From an uncultured Sphingomonadaceae bacterium (GTDB lineage Bacteria > Pseudomonadota > Alphaproteobacteria > Sphingomonadales > Sphingomonadaceae): DNA of 64,000 nucleotides. Both the position numbers and the translations under genes were made by a program. The notes under the pieces are model-generated. The model did no database searches. It saw nothing but the letters and a program-made list of their open reading frames with translations, and was not told the origin of the DNA. Below are positions 33,584-42,612 of this stretch, in pieces (within the stretch, counting starts at the first letter, position 1; each line of letters starts with the position of its first letter). The DNA is taken from contig CANMBD010000002.1 in NCBI GenBank assembly GCA_947495985.1, positions 434,001 to 498,000 of the forward strand, given 5' to 3'.

Positions 33584-36340
33584 TCAGGGCTCCGGCGCTC
33601 CTGCAGGTGCGCCGGTGGGCACATCGGCCAGTTTGGCCATGACAGCATCCGACTGCGCAATGACTGCACCCAGTTTGGCTACCTGATTGTCATCATCCAC
33701 GACTGCGCGGATGTTAAGCACGGGCGTAACGCCTATAGCCCGCGCCGACAGCTCCTGAATGCGTAGCGTATAGGCCCCGTAAGGCACTCCTTCGAACAGG
33801 AAGAAGCCGTCAAATTCACTCTGTGTGTCATGCGTGACCCGGCCTTCGACATCCAGCAGCTCCAGCCCCACGCCAGCCAGAGCGCCGCCGCCTTTGCGCA
33901 TCAAGGTGCCCTCCACCTCGCCTGCGCTAACCAACGGCAGTTCCACAGTCGCTGCGACGCCGGGGCGCGGCGTGACAACCACGCCGGGAAGTGCTGGCTG
34001 CACATAGGGATCGGGCAGGCTGCTGCTATCAATACCGATTAATATCGGCCGGAAAGGTGCGAGATTGTCGATAATCGACTGTCCCGTGGCATCCGTCGGT
34101 GTCAATGCAGAGGATTGCCCGGCAGTCAACTCAACATTTTCAACCAGCTCTTCGTCCGGCTGCCTTTTGCCATCACGATTTTTGTCCCGATAAACAATGG
34201 CCAGGGCCTGACCACTATTGGCGAGCTTGTTGCTCGACAGGCGGAATTTGCCATTGCGCGGATCGGGACCAAAGCTGAAGGCCAAATTCAATCCGGCGGC
34301 GATAGACCCATCGGTTGCCGCTTCTGCGCTGGCGGTCAGCGAGAATTTATCAAACCGGCGGATGATGCCGATGCCGGCCCTGCCTCGGTCAAGCGCGACA
34401 TCATAGCCAAGCTCCGCGCGCCAGTCGGCACGGTCACCCGCGCGCCATTCGCCGGTAAAATTAACCCTTTCGAAACGTTTTTCCGGTGCCAGACGATAAG
34501 TTGCCTCACCGCGCAACCGCACACCTGCTACTCGCCCATTGGCGAGGAGCCGCGCTTCAATCCGGTCTGTCGAGCCGCCGCCATCGACAAACTGCCTTTC
34601 CCAATTTACCTCGCCTGTCAGTGAAAAACGGCGCAAATTCAAAGAAGTCCTGCCGGTAAAATCCAATATAGATCGTCCATCCGTCCGCGTTTCATATTGG
34701 GCATCAATATGAAAGGGAACGAGCTTGCTGCCGAATTTGAAATTGTGGTCCAGCGAGAGTCGATGCCTCCCGTTCACGTTTTGTTCAATACGGTCTGACC
34801 GAAAGCCGCCCTGGGCCCAGATCGTTTCAGCGGTGATCAGGGTATTCCCGAGCTCGCCAAGCAATTGACCGCGGAAAGCCATACCTTTTTCAAGGTCGGA
34901 TGAAGCTGTCAGCTCGACAAGCGCTGGTCCCACCGCTCGGCGCACCGACCCTTCGGCATAATTATACCGCTTCCCGTCAATCTGAAGACTGAATAGCGAA
35001 GCTGCGACTGACGTTTTTGCATTCAGCCCGCGCTCCACGCCAAATCCGCCGCGCCAGCCAGCCTGGCGCAGATTTTCAAAGTTATTGAAGTTGATCAGGT
35101 CTTTGCCAGCCTCCTGTCCGCCGGCCCAATAATAGGTTTTACGTGGCGGGATGGAATCCAAGCCGACAGGAACGGACTTGCTGTCCCTGCGAATCTGGCC
35201 TTGAGGGCCATAGAGCACCACTTCAAACCGGTTTTGGCCGTATAACAGCGGTACATCGATAAATTCATAACGGCCATCGGAGCGGTTCTCGGCAAAGGCA
35301 AGCAATTGCCCGTTGCGATATAGTTCCGCATCCCAGCCTGCCGGTAATTCTCCTCGAAAACTGGTACGATCAAAACTGTCCGGACGATCAACCGGCCGGT
35401 TCGTGATAATCGCGCCGCGTCCCGCGGTGCTTTGCGAAACCAGCGGCGTTGCAAAGTTCGAAACATCGCCAATAGCGACATGGGTCGCTTTCAAAGGACC
35501 CAGCAGCTCCCCTTTCGAATCTGTGCGATAGGCACGAAGCCGCAGGCTTTCGGGTACGCCTTTGTCATCCGACGACAATCGCGCATCGAAAGAGGCTTTT
35601 CCGACTTCCCCAGCGGCAAACAGCTCGTATCGTACATCCAGTTCCTGCCCCGAACGCTTGTCGCGCAACCCGCCAGCCGACACGACGGCATCTACCGACG
35701 GAGTTCTCCAGAATTTATATGGTTCGGTTGATTGCGGCAGGCTGGAAAGGTCGAAATTTCTACGTGGACGGATTTTTGCTGCACGTTCCTTGCGCTCGAG
35801 AGCCTTTTGAAACGGCAGTTTACGCTCTGTCTCGATAACCAGCAGCGCATTGGACAGATCTGGCCGCAATTCAATATCAAGCCAGCGTGAAAGCGTTTTG
35901 ACATTGACGCACCAGCCTTCAGGCGTGTCGTAAATCTCGCCAGGCGCCAGTTTTCTGCGGTCATTCATCCGTTGTGCACTGCTGGCGTCGCGCTCGATGG
36001 TGAGCGTTTCGCGCTCCGCAAACACCCATCCAGTTGCGCGGCGCGACTTTTTATCTAACCTTATTGGTAAATCCATCCCGATGATAACATCGGCAAAATC
36101 AACACAGACACCTTTATCTGTCTGATAACCTCTTATGCCATCGCCAAGACGGTATTTTCCCGATCGCAGATCAAACAGCAGCGCATCATCATCATTGGCC
36201 GACCAACTGTTTTGGGCTTGCACATCCTGCGCCTGGGCAGCCGGCACCATAAACGGCAAAGCCGCACAGGTCATGGTGATCCCCGCGGCCAAGGCCAGCG
36301 ATTTTAACCGCTGGCGGAATATGGTGAGTTGCTGCTTCAT
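33584..36340 (-). CDS. Usher-like outer-membrane protein with C-terminal CarbReg-type domain
   Basis: 918 residues. The signal peptide ends PAAQAQ (about 1-38). An N-terminal domain (about 40-200) includes DLRSGKYRLGDGIRG and a Cys pair (GVCVDF, EGWCVNV). A long beta-rich central part follows (GELPAGWDAELYRNGQLLAF and PLLYGQNRFEVVLYGPQG are usher-like plug motifs, then barrel strands such as RGQLLGELGNT). Near residue 719 an EF-hand-like loop DKNRDGKRQPDEE starts, and a CarbReg-like domain lies at about 807-870. It matches the function of a chaperone-usher secretin but is not a FimD-type sequence. Third gene after a DUF4402 subunit and a PapD-like chaperone. Confidence 0.75.
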   Translation of the reverse strand: MKQQLTIFRQRLKSLALAAGITMTCAALPFMVPAAQAQDVQAQNSWSANDDDALLFDLRSGKYRLGDGIRGYQTDKGVCVDFADVIIGMDLPIRLDKKSRRATGWVFAERETLTIERDASSAQRMNDRRKLAPGEIYDTPEGWCVNVKTLSRWLDIELRPDLSNALLVIETERKLPFQKALERKERAAKIRPRRNFDLSSLPQSTEPYKFWRTPSVDAVVSAGGLRDKRSGQELDVRYELFAAGEVGKASFDARLSSDDKGVPESLRLRAYRTDSKGELLGPLKATHVAIGDVSNFATPLVSQSTAGRGAIITNRPVDRPDSFDRTSFRGELPAGWDAELYRNGQLLAFAENRSDGRYEFIDVPLLYGQNRFEVVLYGPQGQIRRDSKSVPVGLDSIPPRKTYYWAGGQEAGKDLINFNNFENLRQAGWRGGFGVERGLNAKTSVAASLFSLQIDGKRYNYAEGSVRRAVGPALVELTASSDLEKGMAFRGQLLGELGNTLITAETIWAQGGFRSDRIEQNVNGRHRLSLDHNFKFGSKLVPFHIDAQYETRTDGRSILDFTGRTSLNLRRFSLTGEVNWERQFVDGGGSTDRIEARLLANGRVAGVRLRGEATYRLAPEKRFERVNFTGEWRAGDRADWRAELGYDVALDRGRAGIGIIRRFDKFSLTASAEAATDGSIAAGLNLAFSFGPDPRNGKFRLSSNKLANSGQALAIVYRDKNRDGKRQPDEELVENVELTAGQSSALTPTDATGQSIIDNLAPFRPILIGIDSSSLPDPYVQPALPGVVVTPRPGVAATVELPLVSAGEVEGTLMRKGGGALAGVGLELLDVEGRVTHDTQSEFDGFFLFEGVPYGAYTLRIQELSARAIGVTPVLNIRAVVDDDNQVAKLGAVIAQSDAVMAKLADVPTGAPAGAPEP

Positions 36341-36399
36341 TGCGAATATCTTGGCGGCTTAATGGACCGAAGTCATTTCAAACCACTGATATAAAATGC

Positions 36400-37242
36400 T
36401 TATCTGAGAACCAGCTCGGTCTTGGTAATTAACCCGCCACCAATATTTCGCGGTTCATAATATTCTATCGACAGCGGCCCCTTGAGCTGTGCAGCAACCT
36501 CCGGCGGTACCTGCAGAGAAACTTTCCGGCTGGCTAACTCCGGATATACCGCGATCCCGCGGACCAGTAACAGGGGTTCATTCACGCCCTGCTTCATCAC
36601 ACGAATCTCGCCATAGGTAGAACGATTACCGGTACGGCTGAGGTCGAAAGCAAAGGCCTGTCCCTCATCTCCTTGCTCAATACGGGCATTTGCAATGGCC
36701 GCGGTGGCGCTCAAATTGCCCTGACGAATGATAACCGGAATGGTTACACCATATATTGGAGTAAGTGCGATGGAAAAGCCATCTGCCTGCTCCGGTGAAG
36801 CGGTAACAGACCTGGCCTTTGGAATCGCCCGGAACAGCAGATGGACACGATACTCGCCATCTGCCAGATCCTTCGGCGCTCTGACGCCAAGACGGATCGC
36901 TTGAGGTTGATTGGGTGGCAGAGTTACGCGGCGCGGGGCATAGCGAATCATTTCCTTCGCCGCCTGCTCCAGCTCATTCGCGTCTTCGGGACTAACTTCT
37001 GTCAGCCGGCCCTCTGCGGTCATCCGCCGAAGTTCCAATGAAATACGGTAAGTTGCTGTTTCTGAACCGATATTGTTCAGAATAATCTCGGTTCCACGCT
37101 GACCATCGAGAACGATACGGGTAGGAGCAACAAGAAGGTCTCCAGCGGCTTGAGCCGGGGACAGCGAAAGTGCAACGGTTGATGCAGCTACTCCCAAACC
37201 CACACAAATATTACGCAGTCGTTTTAGACCCCTGATCGTCAT
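36400..37242 (-). CDS. PapD-like periplasmic pilus chaperone
   Basis: 280 residues. The signal peptide ends AQAAG (about 1-33). The N-terminal Ig-like domain opens with LLVAPTRIVLDGQRGTEIILNN, the usual A1/B strand pattern, and contains IRYAPRRVTLPPNQPQAIRLGVR (the F1-G1 region with alternating hydrophobic residues) then GEYRVHLLFRAIP. The second Ig domain is shorter and less conserved. Such chaperones cap secreted pilin-like subunits by donor-strand complementation before the usher. It lies 59 bp before the usher-like gene and 237 bp after the DUF4402 gene, all on the minus strand. Confidence 0.85.
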   Translation of the reverse strand: MTIRGLKRLRNICVGLGVAASTVALSLSPAQAAGDLLVAPTRIVLDGQRGTEIILNNIGSETATYRISLELRRMTAEGRLTEVSPEDANELEQAAKEMIRYAPRRVTLPPNQPQAIRLGVRAPKDLADGEYRVHLLFRAIPKARSVTASPEQADGFSIALTPIYGVTIPVIIRQGNLSATAAIANARIEQGDEGQAFAFDLSRTGNRSTYGEIRVMKQGVNEPLLLVRGIAVYPELASRKVSLQVPPEVAAQLKGPLSIEYYEPRNIGGGLITKTELVLR

Positions 37243-37397
37243 CTTATTCTCCGGTTTTAGTACTGGTCATCCGGACAGGCGGTCTCCCGCACATATCCCC
37301 ACGCGATGACTATGCCGAAAGAGGGTTACCAAAGCGCTAACCACGCCCATTATTTGCTTACAAACCAACGTGAATGGGATGACCCAGGATCAAACAG

Positions 37398-37437
37398 CAA
37401 GAACCCGCCCGCAACATATGCCGCGGACGGGATTCTT
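37398..37437 (-). other. Long imperfect hairpin between the subunit and chaperone genes
   Basis: CAAGAACCCGCCCGC (37398-37412) pairs with GCGGACGGGATTCTTG (37422-37437) with one mismatch and one extra base. It sits 43 bases after the subunit stop in the transcript. There is no long U-tract after it on the minus strand, so it may be an attenuator or a 3'-end stabiliser that makes subunit mRNA more abundant than chaperone/usher mRNA. The rest of this 237-base gap shows nothing I recognise. Confidence 0.5.
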
Positions 37438-37479
37438 GTTGTTGACAGTCATCGCCCTGCTAACAGGGCAATGAAGAAA

Positions 37480-37980
37480 TCAAGGATAGTCAACGGTTAC
37501 CGTGAAGGTACCGAGATAAGCGCCATCGGCCTGCGTAGCGGCAACGTCGAGCGCACCACCTACAGAAAAGGCACCATTGCCTGAACCATCCAACGCGGTC
37601 AAAGCGGTTGAAGACAGGTTAGCGTTCATGATCGCGCCACCAGGACCAGAAAGAGTAACTGAACCAGGTACGGTCAGGGTCACAGCTTCAGAAGCCGAAC
37701 CGGTAACCGAGAAATCAGCTGCATCAGAAGCACCTGAACAAACAACGTTCACACAAACGGCACGGACACCGTCTGTACCAACAGTTACGGTTTCAGCCGT
37801 TCCGGTTGTAACGATCGTACCGAAATCAAGATCGGTGCCAGCATCTTTGGTAACGGTCAGTTCTTCCAGGATATTTGCACGTGCATCGGCGTTTGCGGTA
37901 GCGGCGTGAGCGGCGTTTGCACCCATAACCGAAGCGGCAAGAACGGAAGAAGCCAAAGCGGCTTTAATAAATTTAGACAT
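37480..37980 (-). CDS. DUF4402 domain secreted protein (putative fibre subunit)
   Basis: 166 residues: signal peptide MSKFIKAALASSVLAASVM-like, cleaved after NAAHA. The mature part is Ala/Thr/Gly/Val-rich and beta-type, with ILEELTVTKDAGTDLDFGTI at the start, a close Cys pair (AVCVNVVCSG) and the ending GAYLGTFTVTVDYP. The ending resembles the C-terminal strand of pilin-like subunits (G-x-Y-x-G-x-F-x-V-x-V-x-Y), as in DUF4402. AGGGA lies ahead of the start. First gene of the secretion set, so probably the main exported subunit. Its assembly into fibres is inferred from the chaperone and usher next to it. Confidence 0.78.
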   Translation of the reverse strand: MSKFIKAALASSVLAASVMGANAAHAATANADARANILEELTVTKDAGTDLDFGTIVTTGTAETVTVGTDGVRAVCVNVVCSGASDAADFSVTGSASEAVTLTVPGSVTLSGPGGAIMNANLSSTALTALDGSGNGAFSVGGALDVAATQADGAYLGTFTVTVDYP

Positions 37981-38086
37981 ATTTTCTGGTCCCTATATTT
38001 CACTACTTTACATCGAAAGGGCGCCTACGGTGCATCCGACCAAACCCACTGGCCAAATGTCGCTATACGCCAACATTCGACATTGC

Positions 38087-38095
38087 TTATCCACA
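38087..38095 (+). other. Isolated perfect DnaA box between parB and the DUF4402 operon
   Basis: TTATCCACA, the consensus DnaA 9-mer, occurs in the 268-base gap between parB and the DUF4402 gene, about 108 bases upstream of the latter. It could titrate DnaA or influence the DUF4402 promoter. No second box is close by. A 19-bp stretch with inverted ends around a run of A (38125-38143) lies further upstream. Confidence 0.4.
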
Positions 38096-38248
38096 GGAAA
38101 GGATAAGGCTTTGCTGCCAGTCATGGTTAAAAAAAACTAAACCAGCTAATAGGCTGATAAATATGGATTTAATCAAGATATTTTACAGAATTATAGATCT
38201 TAAACGCAGCGATTCGTAGCTGAAATCCGAACAAAATCCGACGAAAAA

Positions 38249-39208
38249 TTAAATATGTTCACCGGTTAGGCGCTGACAAATCAGATCCAGCTGATCGAGA
38301 TTGCTATATTCAATGGTCATCGAGCCCGCACCCGCGTGGCCTTTGGACTGAATGGTCACTTTCAAGCCCAATAAATCGCCGAGATGACTCTCAACCGCAC
38401 GGATATCGGCATCGCTTTCGCTAATCCCGGCCGAAGGAGTCTTGCTTTTACGCCGCGGTCCACCCAGCGCCTTGCGCACCAGTTTCTCAGTATCCCGGAC
38501 GGAAAGTCCTTGTTTTACAACATGTTGAGCCAATTCCGCTGAATCAGGCGCGTTAATCAACGCCCGGGCATGACCCATGGTGAGTTTTTCCTCGCCAACC
38601 AGCGTCCGAACCGATTCAGGTAGCTCCAGAAGTCGCATGAGATTGGCGATATGACTGCGGGATTTGCCAACCAATTCAGCGAGTTTTGCCTGGCTATGGC
38701 CGAAATCATCTTTCAGCTTCACGTAGGCTTCTGCTTCTTCAACAGCATTGAGATCGCGCCGCTGAACATTCTCAACAATCGCTATTTCAAGAGTTTCCGC
38801 ATCATTGAGACTGCGGACAATTGCTGGAACACGGTGCAGCCTTGCCCGCTGTGCCGCACGCCAGCGGCGCTCACCAGCGACAATCTGGAAATTCTTGCCA
38901 TGGGGACGAACAACAATTGGTTGAATCACGCCTCGCAGCTTCATGCTGTCGGCCAGTTCATCCAGCGCCTCATTATCGAACGTCTGACGTGGCTGATCCG
39001 GATTGGGGCGAATATCGGAAACAGCGATGGAACGCAGTCCGTCGGTCCGGGTCTCCGGGCCATCGTCATCTATCTCGGTTTCAGGGGCCTGGATCAGCGG
39101 TTCTTCCCGTTGAATCTCGCCAAAAAGCGAATTTAGCCCCCTGCCCAAGCCGGTGGCTTTCTTGATTGCAGCTTTTTTGGGCAATGGAGCTTCCTCTTCT
39201 TTCGCCAT
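38249..39208 (-). CDS. parB: Chromosome partitioning protein ParB
   Basis: About 319 residues: the N-terminal KATGLGRGLNSLFGE box, then IRPNPDQPRQTFDNEALDELADSM, the CTPase/parS-clamp motif GERRWRAAQRARL, and helix-turn-helix segments SQAKLAELVGKSRSHIANLMRLLELP. The C-terminal dimerisation domain (MTIEYSNLDQLDLICQRL) is intact. It binds parS (three copies here, at 40079, 40591 and 42594) and spreads as a sliding CTP clamp. Start 39208 chosen because it overlaps the ParA stop (TGATG); a longer frame upstream lies inside parA. Confidence 0.96.
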   Translation of the reverse strand: MAKEEEAPLPKKAAIKKATGLGRGLNSLFGEIQREEPLIQAPETEIDDDGPETRTDGLRSIAVSDIRPNPDQPRQTFDNEALDELADSMKLRGVIQPIVVRPHGKNFQIVAGERRWRAAQRARLHRVPAIVRSLNDAETLEIAIVENVQRRDLNAVEEAEAYVKLKDDFGHSQAKLAELVGKSRSHIANLMRLLELPESVRTLVGEEKLTMGHARALINAPDSAELAQHVVKQGLSVRDTEKLVRKALGGPRRKSKTPSAGISESDADIRAVESHLGDLLGLKVTIQSKGHAGAGSMTIEYSNLDQLDLICQRLTGEHI

Positions 39209-39990
39209 CACGCGGCCACCTTCCGTTCCGGCAGACGGGAAATCAATTCCCGCGCCAAATTGATATAGGCTTCCGATCCGGGGCATCGATGATCATAAAT
39301 CAATGCGGGCAAACCGTGGCTTGGTGCCTCTGAAAGCCTTACATTTCTGGGAATTACTGTATCGAAGACGACATTGCCAAGACAGGCCCGCACATCGTCA
39401 GACACTTGTTCGGTCAGTTTGTTACGGCGATCATACATGGTCAGAACTACGCCCATGACCGACAGACCGCGATTGAATCGCGCCCTGATGCGTTCGACGG
39501 TCTGCAATAACTGGCTGAGCCCTTCCAATGCAAAAAACTCGCATTGCAGCGGCACAAGCAGAGATTCAACCGCAACCATGGCATTAAGCGTCAGCAATCC
39601 AAGAGACGGTGGACAATCGATCAGGCAGATGTCCCACTGACCATCATCGCCGGCATCAAGCGCTTTTTTCAGTCGATGAGTGCGTTCTTCAAACTCGACC
39701 AACTCGACTTCTGCGCCAGAAAGATCAACAACAGCCGGTACAATATCAAGGCCCGGTACCGGAGTGTTGATCACACAATCTGCCAATGGCGTATCGGAAA
39801 TCAGCAGATCATAGCTGCTATGTGTGCGTTCCGCTTGATTCAAACCCAGTCCCGTGGACGCGTTGCCCTGCGGATCGAGGTCAATCAGCAGAACCTTCCA
39901 CCCGCTCGCGGCAAGAGCTGTAGCCATATTAATGGCTGTTGTCGTTTTACCAACGCCGCCTTTTTGATTTGCTATCGCTATCCGGACCAT
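39208..39990 (-). CDS. parA: Chromosome partitioning ATPase ParA
   Basis: 260 residues with the deviant Walker A KGGVGKTT (residues 10-17), LLIDLDPQGNAS (switch I/Walker A-prime region), CLIDCPPSLGLLT (Walker B) and the later RNVRLSEAPSHGLPAL that is diagnostic of chromosomal ParA/Soj. It forms the DNA-bound gradient that segregates the origin with ParB. It precedes parB and follows rsmG by 42 bp, the classic order near an alphaproteobacterial oriC. Confidence 0.97.
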   Translation of the reverse strand: MVRIAIANQKGGVGKTTTAINMATALAASGWKVLLIDLDPQGNASTGLGLNQAERTHSSYDLLISDTPLADCVINTPVPGLDIVPAVVDLSGAEVELVEFEERTHRLKKALDAGDDGQWDICLIDCPPSLGLLTLNAMVAVESLLVPLQCEFFALEGLSQLLQTVERIRARFNRGLSVMGVVLTMYDRRNKLTEQVSDDVRACLGNVVFDTVIPRNVRLSEAPSHGLPALIYDHRCPGSEAYINLARELISRLPERKVAA

Positions 39991-40032
39991 TTTACGCAGA
40001 ACCCTTCGCTAAGCTGATATAAAAAAACGTTT

Positions 40033-40650
40033 TCAGCCCAATCCCACCAATATTCCCGCTTCCGGGTCGGTCAAACTTTGTTCCACGTGGAACATTTTTT
40101 GCCGTTTTGAGGATAGACCTTTTAACTCCCTTACCGCATTTTTGCCTTTTGGTAAGAGCCAAACCGTATTTTCTGTGGAAAACCGGTGCGAAAGTGAAAG
40201 CAATTTTTGCAATGGGGCAAAGGCTCTGGCGCTAATGACATCGACGGAATGGCTTTCAACATTCTCCAATCGGTCCCCTAAAACCAAGGCTTTTTCGGCC
40301 AGCCCCAGTTTTGCCACGACAGATTCCAAGAAGGCTATCCTCCGGGTACGTGATTCAACCATCTGCACCTTATAGTCACCCAATATGGCAATGATGATCC
40401 CTGGAAAACCGGCACCGGTCCCGAGGTCCATCCAGATTTTGTCGCCTGCTCCCTTGGGAGCATGGAGTAAAAGTTGTGCGCTATCGACAACATGCCGCTC
40501 CCAGACGCGGTCCGCGCTCGATTTGGATATGAGGTTTTGGCGCTGCATTTCCTCTGCCAATATTGCCAAGAAATGCTCCAGCCGATCCCATGTTTCACGT
40601 GGAACATCGAACGTTTTGCGCAACCAGTCCTGCGCCTCTTGTTCGGTCAT
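40033..40650 (-). CDS. rsmG: 16S rRNA (guanine527-N7)-methyltransferase RsmG
   Basis: 205 residues starting MTEQEAQDWLRKTFDVPRE, with the SAM-binding segment IWMDLGTGAGFPGIIIAIL and the later VDVISARAFAPLQKLL. It methylates G527 of 16S rRNA. Start 40650 lies seven bases after the mnmG stop; the frame is open further upstream inside mnmG but the family begins here. Two parS-like sites (40079-40094 and 40591-40606) fall inside this coding sequence, one near each end. Confidence 0.95.
   Translation of the reverse strand: MTEQEAQDWLRKTFDVPRETWDRLEHFLAILAEEMQRQNLISKSSADRVWERHVVDSAQLLLHAPKGAGDKIWMDLGTGAGFPGIIIAILGDYKVQMVESRTRRIAFLESVVAKLGLAEKALVLGDRLENVESHSVDVISARAFAPLQKLLSLSHRFSTENTVWLLPKGKNAVRELKGLSSKRQKMFHVEQSLTDPEAGILVGLG
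40079..40094. other. parS: parS centromere site 1 (perfect)
   Basis: TGTTCCACGTGGAACA, a perfect 16-bp palindrome identical to the consensus alphaproteobacterial parS. It lies inside the 3' end of rsmG, about 0.9 kb from parB, and is one of three such sites here. Confidence 0.9.
40591..40606. other. parS: parS centromere site 2 (one mismatch)
   Basis: TGTTTCACGTGGAACA, one base off the 16-bp palindrome at 40079, but with the first half-site of the Bacillus-type parS (TGTTTCACGTGAAACA). It lies inside the 5' part of rsmG. ParB probably still binds here. Confidence 0.75.
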
Positions 40651-40657
40651 ACCGTGA

Positions 40658-42523
40658 TCATGCCGCGAGATTCTTGGCTTCGCGACGACGCGCATGAACC
40701 AGGATGGCGGCCAGCGCCGCGGGGGTAATACCTCGGACGCGCGAAGCAGCCGCGAGTGTTTCAGGCCTCGCGCCGTCCAGTCGCTCAACCATTTCATTCG
40801 ACAAGCCGGCTATTGCCGCATAGTCCAGATCATCGCCCAAACGGATCTGCTCATTGGCACGCAAGTCTTTCAGTTCCGATTCCTGCCGCTGCAGATAGGG
40901 CGCATAGCGCGCGTCTTCTTCAACCTCAGCCAGCAAGCCGGTATCCAGATCATCAACAGATAGACCCAAATCCTTAAGCGCCGCTATCGAGATATTGGGG
41001 AAACGCAGCCAGTCAAAAAGCGACTGTTTGGTACCATCACGCCTGACCTCTATCCCCTGATCGGCAATAGCCTCGCAGCTATATACTGTCTCCAGTTCTT
41101 CCAGAACCCTAGCGCGCCGTGATTGCCGGTCATCGAACCAGCGCCTTCTCTCATCGCCCAGACAACCGATAGATGCCGCAATCGGGCTAAGCCGCGTTGT
41201 CGCATTATCTGCCCGCAACCGCAGACGATATTCCGCTCGGGCCGTGAGCATCCGATAGGGTTCCGTCACGCCCTGGAGCACCAGGTCATCAATCATCACG
41301 GCCATATAACTGGTGCCGCGATCCAGTTGCGGTGAGTCTTTCCCCTGTATCGCGCAGGCGGCACCGATACCAGCAATGAGGCCTTGCGCAGCTGCCTCTT
41401 CATATCCGGTCGTTCCGTTGATCTGGCCCGCACAATAAAGGCCATCGAGGTCACGAACCTTTAGCGACCGATCCAAAGCGCGCGGATCGATATGGTCATA
41501 TTCTACTGCATAGCCCGGAACGATTATTTCGGCTTTCGACAGACCCTCCATTGTCCGAACAAACGCTTCCTGAACATCGGCGGGGAGAGATGTACTGATG
41601 CCATTGGGATAGACGAGGTTGGTCTCGAGCCCTTCCGGCTCCAGAAATACCTGGTGGGAATCGCGATCGGCAAAGCGGTGGATCTTGTCTTCTATCGACG
41701 GACAATAACGCGGCCCCTGCGCATCAATCGCTCCGCTGAACAGAGGTGATCGATCAAGATTATCACGAATGATATCATGGGTCGCGGCACTGGTCCGGCT
41801 GACCGCACAGAATATCTGGGGTACATCTCGGCGTGATGATAGTGGCGACATTGTCCAGTCATCATCATCCGACGGTTGCTCCGGCAACACAGCCCAATCA
41901 ATCGTGCGACCATCTATCCGGGGCGGTGTTCCGGTTTTCAGTCGTGCTATCGGAAGGCCTGCGTCGCGAATCTGCTGGCCAAGGGATACGGCACTGGCTT
42001 CACCGGTCCGGCCACCGGCAACCGTTTCCTCACCACGAAATAGCTTGCCGTTCAGGAATGTTCCTGTCGCCAATATGACAGCCGCTGCTGTAATCTCGCT
42101 TTCATCTGCAAGGGTAATCCCGCTGACCGTCTGCCCATCAAAGATCAATGAAGCAACTTCACCTTCAACGATGGACAGATTGTTTTGCGCATCCAGCATC
42201 CGATGGATTGCCGCTTTGTAAAGCTTGCGATCCGCCTGAACCCGCGGGCCCTGCACAGCCGCGCCCTTGGACAGATTGAGCATGCGATAGTGGATTGCGG
42301 CAGCGTCAGCCGCGCGCCCGATCAACCCGTCAAACGCGTCCACTTCGCGCACAAGATGGCCTTTGCCCAACCCGCCAATTGCCGGGTTGCAGGACATCGC
42401 ACCGATGCTATCCTTCGTGAAACTGACCAAAGCCGTGCGCACGCCCATGCGCGCAGCAACAGCTGCGGCTTCACAGCCGGCATGTCCACCTCCAACGACT
42501 ATAAGGTCAAAATCGCGATTCAT
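40658..42523 (-). CDS. mnmG: tRNA uridine-5-carboxymethylaminomethyl modification enzyme MnmG
   Basis: 621 residues with FAD site [22 protein letters not shown] near the N-terminus, [23 protein letters not shown] and [20 protein letters not shown] (the MnmG signatures), [21 protein letters not shown] and the C-terminal helical domain that binds MnmE. With MnmE it makes cmnm5U34 in tRNA wobble positions. Start 42523 ([12 protein letters not shown]) because an upstream in-frame extension would cross the parS site. It lies between rsmG and mnmE, as in most gid loci. Confidence 0.96.
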   Translation of the reverse strand: MNRDFDLIVVGGGHAGCEAAAVAARMGVRTALVSFTKDSIGAMSCNPAIGGLGKGHLVREVDAFDGLIGRAADAAAIHYRMLNLSKGAAVQGPRVQADRKLYKAAIHRMLDAQNNLSIVEGEVASLIFDGQTVSGITLADESEITAAAVILATGTFLNGKLFRGEETVAGGRTGEASAVSLGQQIRDAGLPIARLKTGTPPRIDGRTIDWAVLPEQPSDDDDWTMSPLSSRRDVPQIFCAVSRTSAATHDIIRDNLDRSPLFSGAIDAQGPRYCPSIEDKIHRFADRDSHQVFLEPEGLETNLVYPNGISTSLPADVQEAFVRTMEGLSKAEIIVPGYAVEYDHIDPRALDRSLKVRDLDGLYCAGQINGTTGYEEAAAQGLIAGIGAACAIQGKDSPQLDRGTSYMAVMIDDLVLQGVTEPYRMLTARAEYRLRLRADNATTRLSPIAASIGCLGDERRRWFDDRQSRRARVLEELETVYSCEAIADQGIEVRRDGTKQSLFDWLRFPNISIAALKDLGLSVDDLDTGLLAEVEEDARYAPYLQRQESELKDLRANEQIRLGDDLDYAAIAGLSNEMVERLDGARPETLAAASRVRGITPAALAAILVHARRREAKNLAA

Positions 42524-42593
42524 GCTGCGCCCATAGCGGAATGGGGGTTTCAGGTCAAAATGATCTCGCCCTGGTGAGAAACGGCGGCGGTTC

Positions 42594-42609
42594 TGTTCCA
42601 CGTGGAACA
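42594..42609. other. parS: parS centromere site 3 (perfect)
   Basis: TGTTCCACGTGGAACA, a second perfect copy of the 16-bp parS palindrome, in the 89-bp gap between mnmG and mnmE and ending four bases before the mnmE stop codon. It is the intergenic one of the three sites, about 6.9 kb from the probable oriC. Confidence 0.92.
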
Positions 42610-42612
42610 GTC

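Noticed and set aside
38125..38143. CtrA-type TTAA-N7-TTAA site in the parB-DUF4402 gap
   Set aside because: The second half reads TAAA, and A-rich runs give such matches by chance.
40658..42601. Longer MnmG with 26 extra N-terminal residues
   Set aside because: The extension would run through the parS site and lacks family similarity; the conserved FAD motif starts right after the chosen Met.
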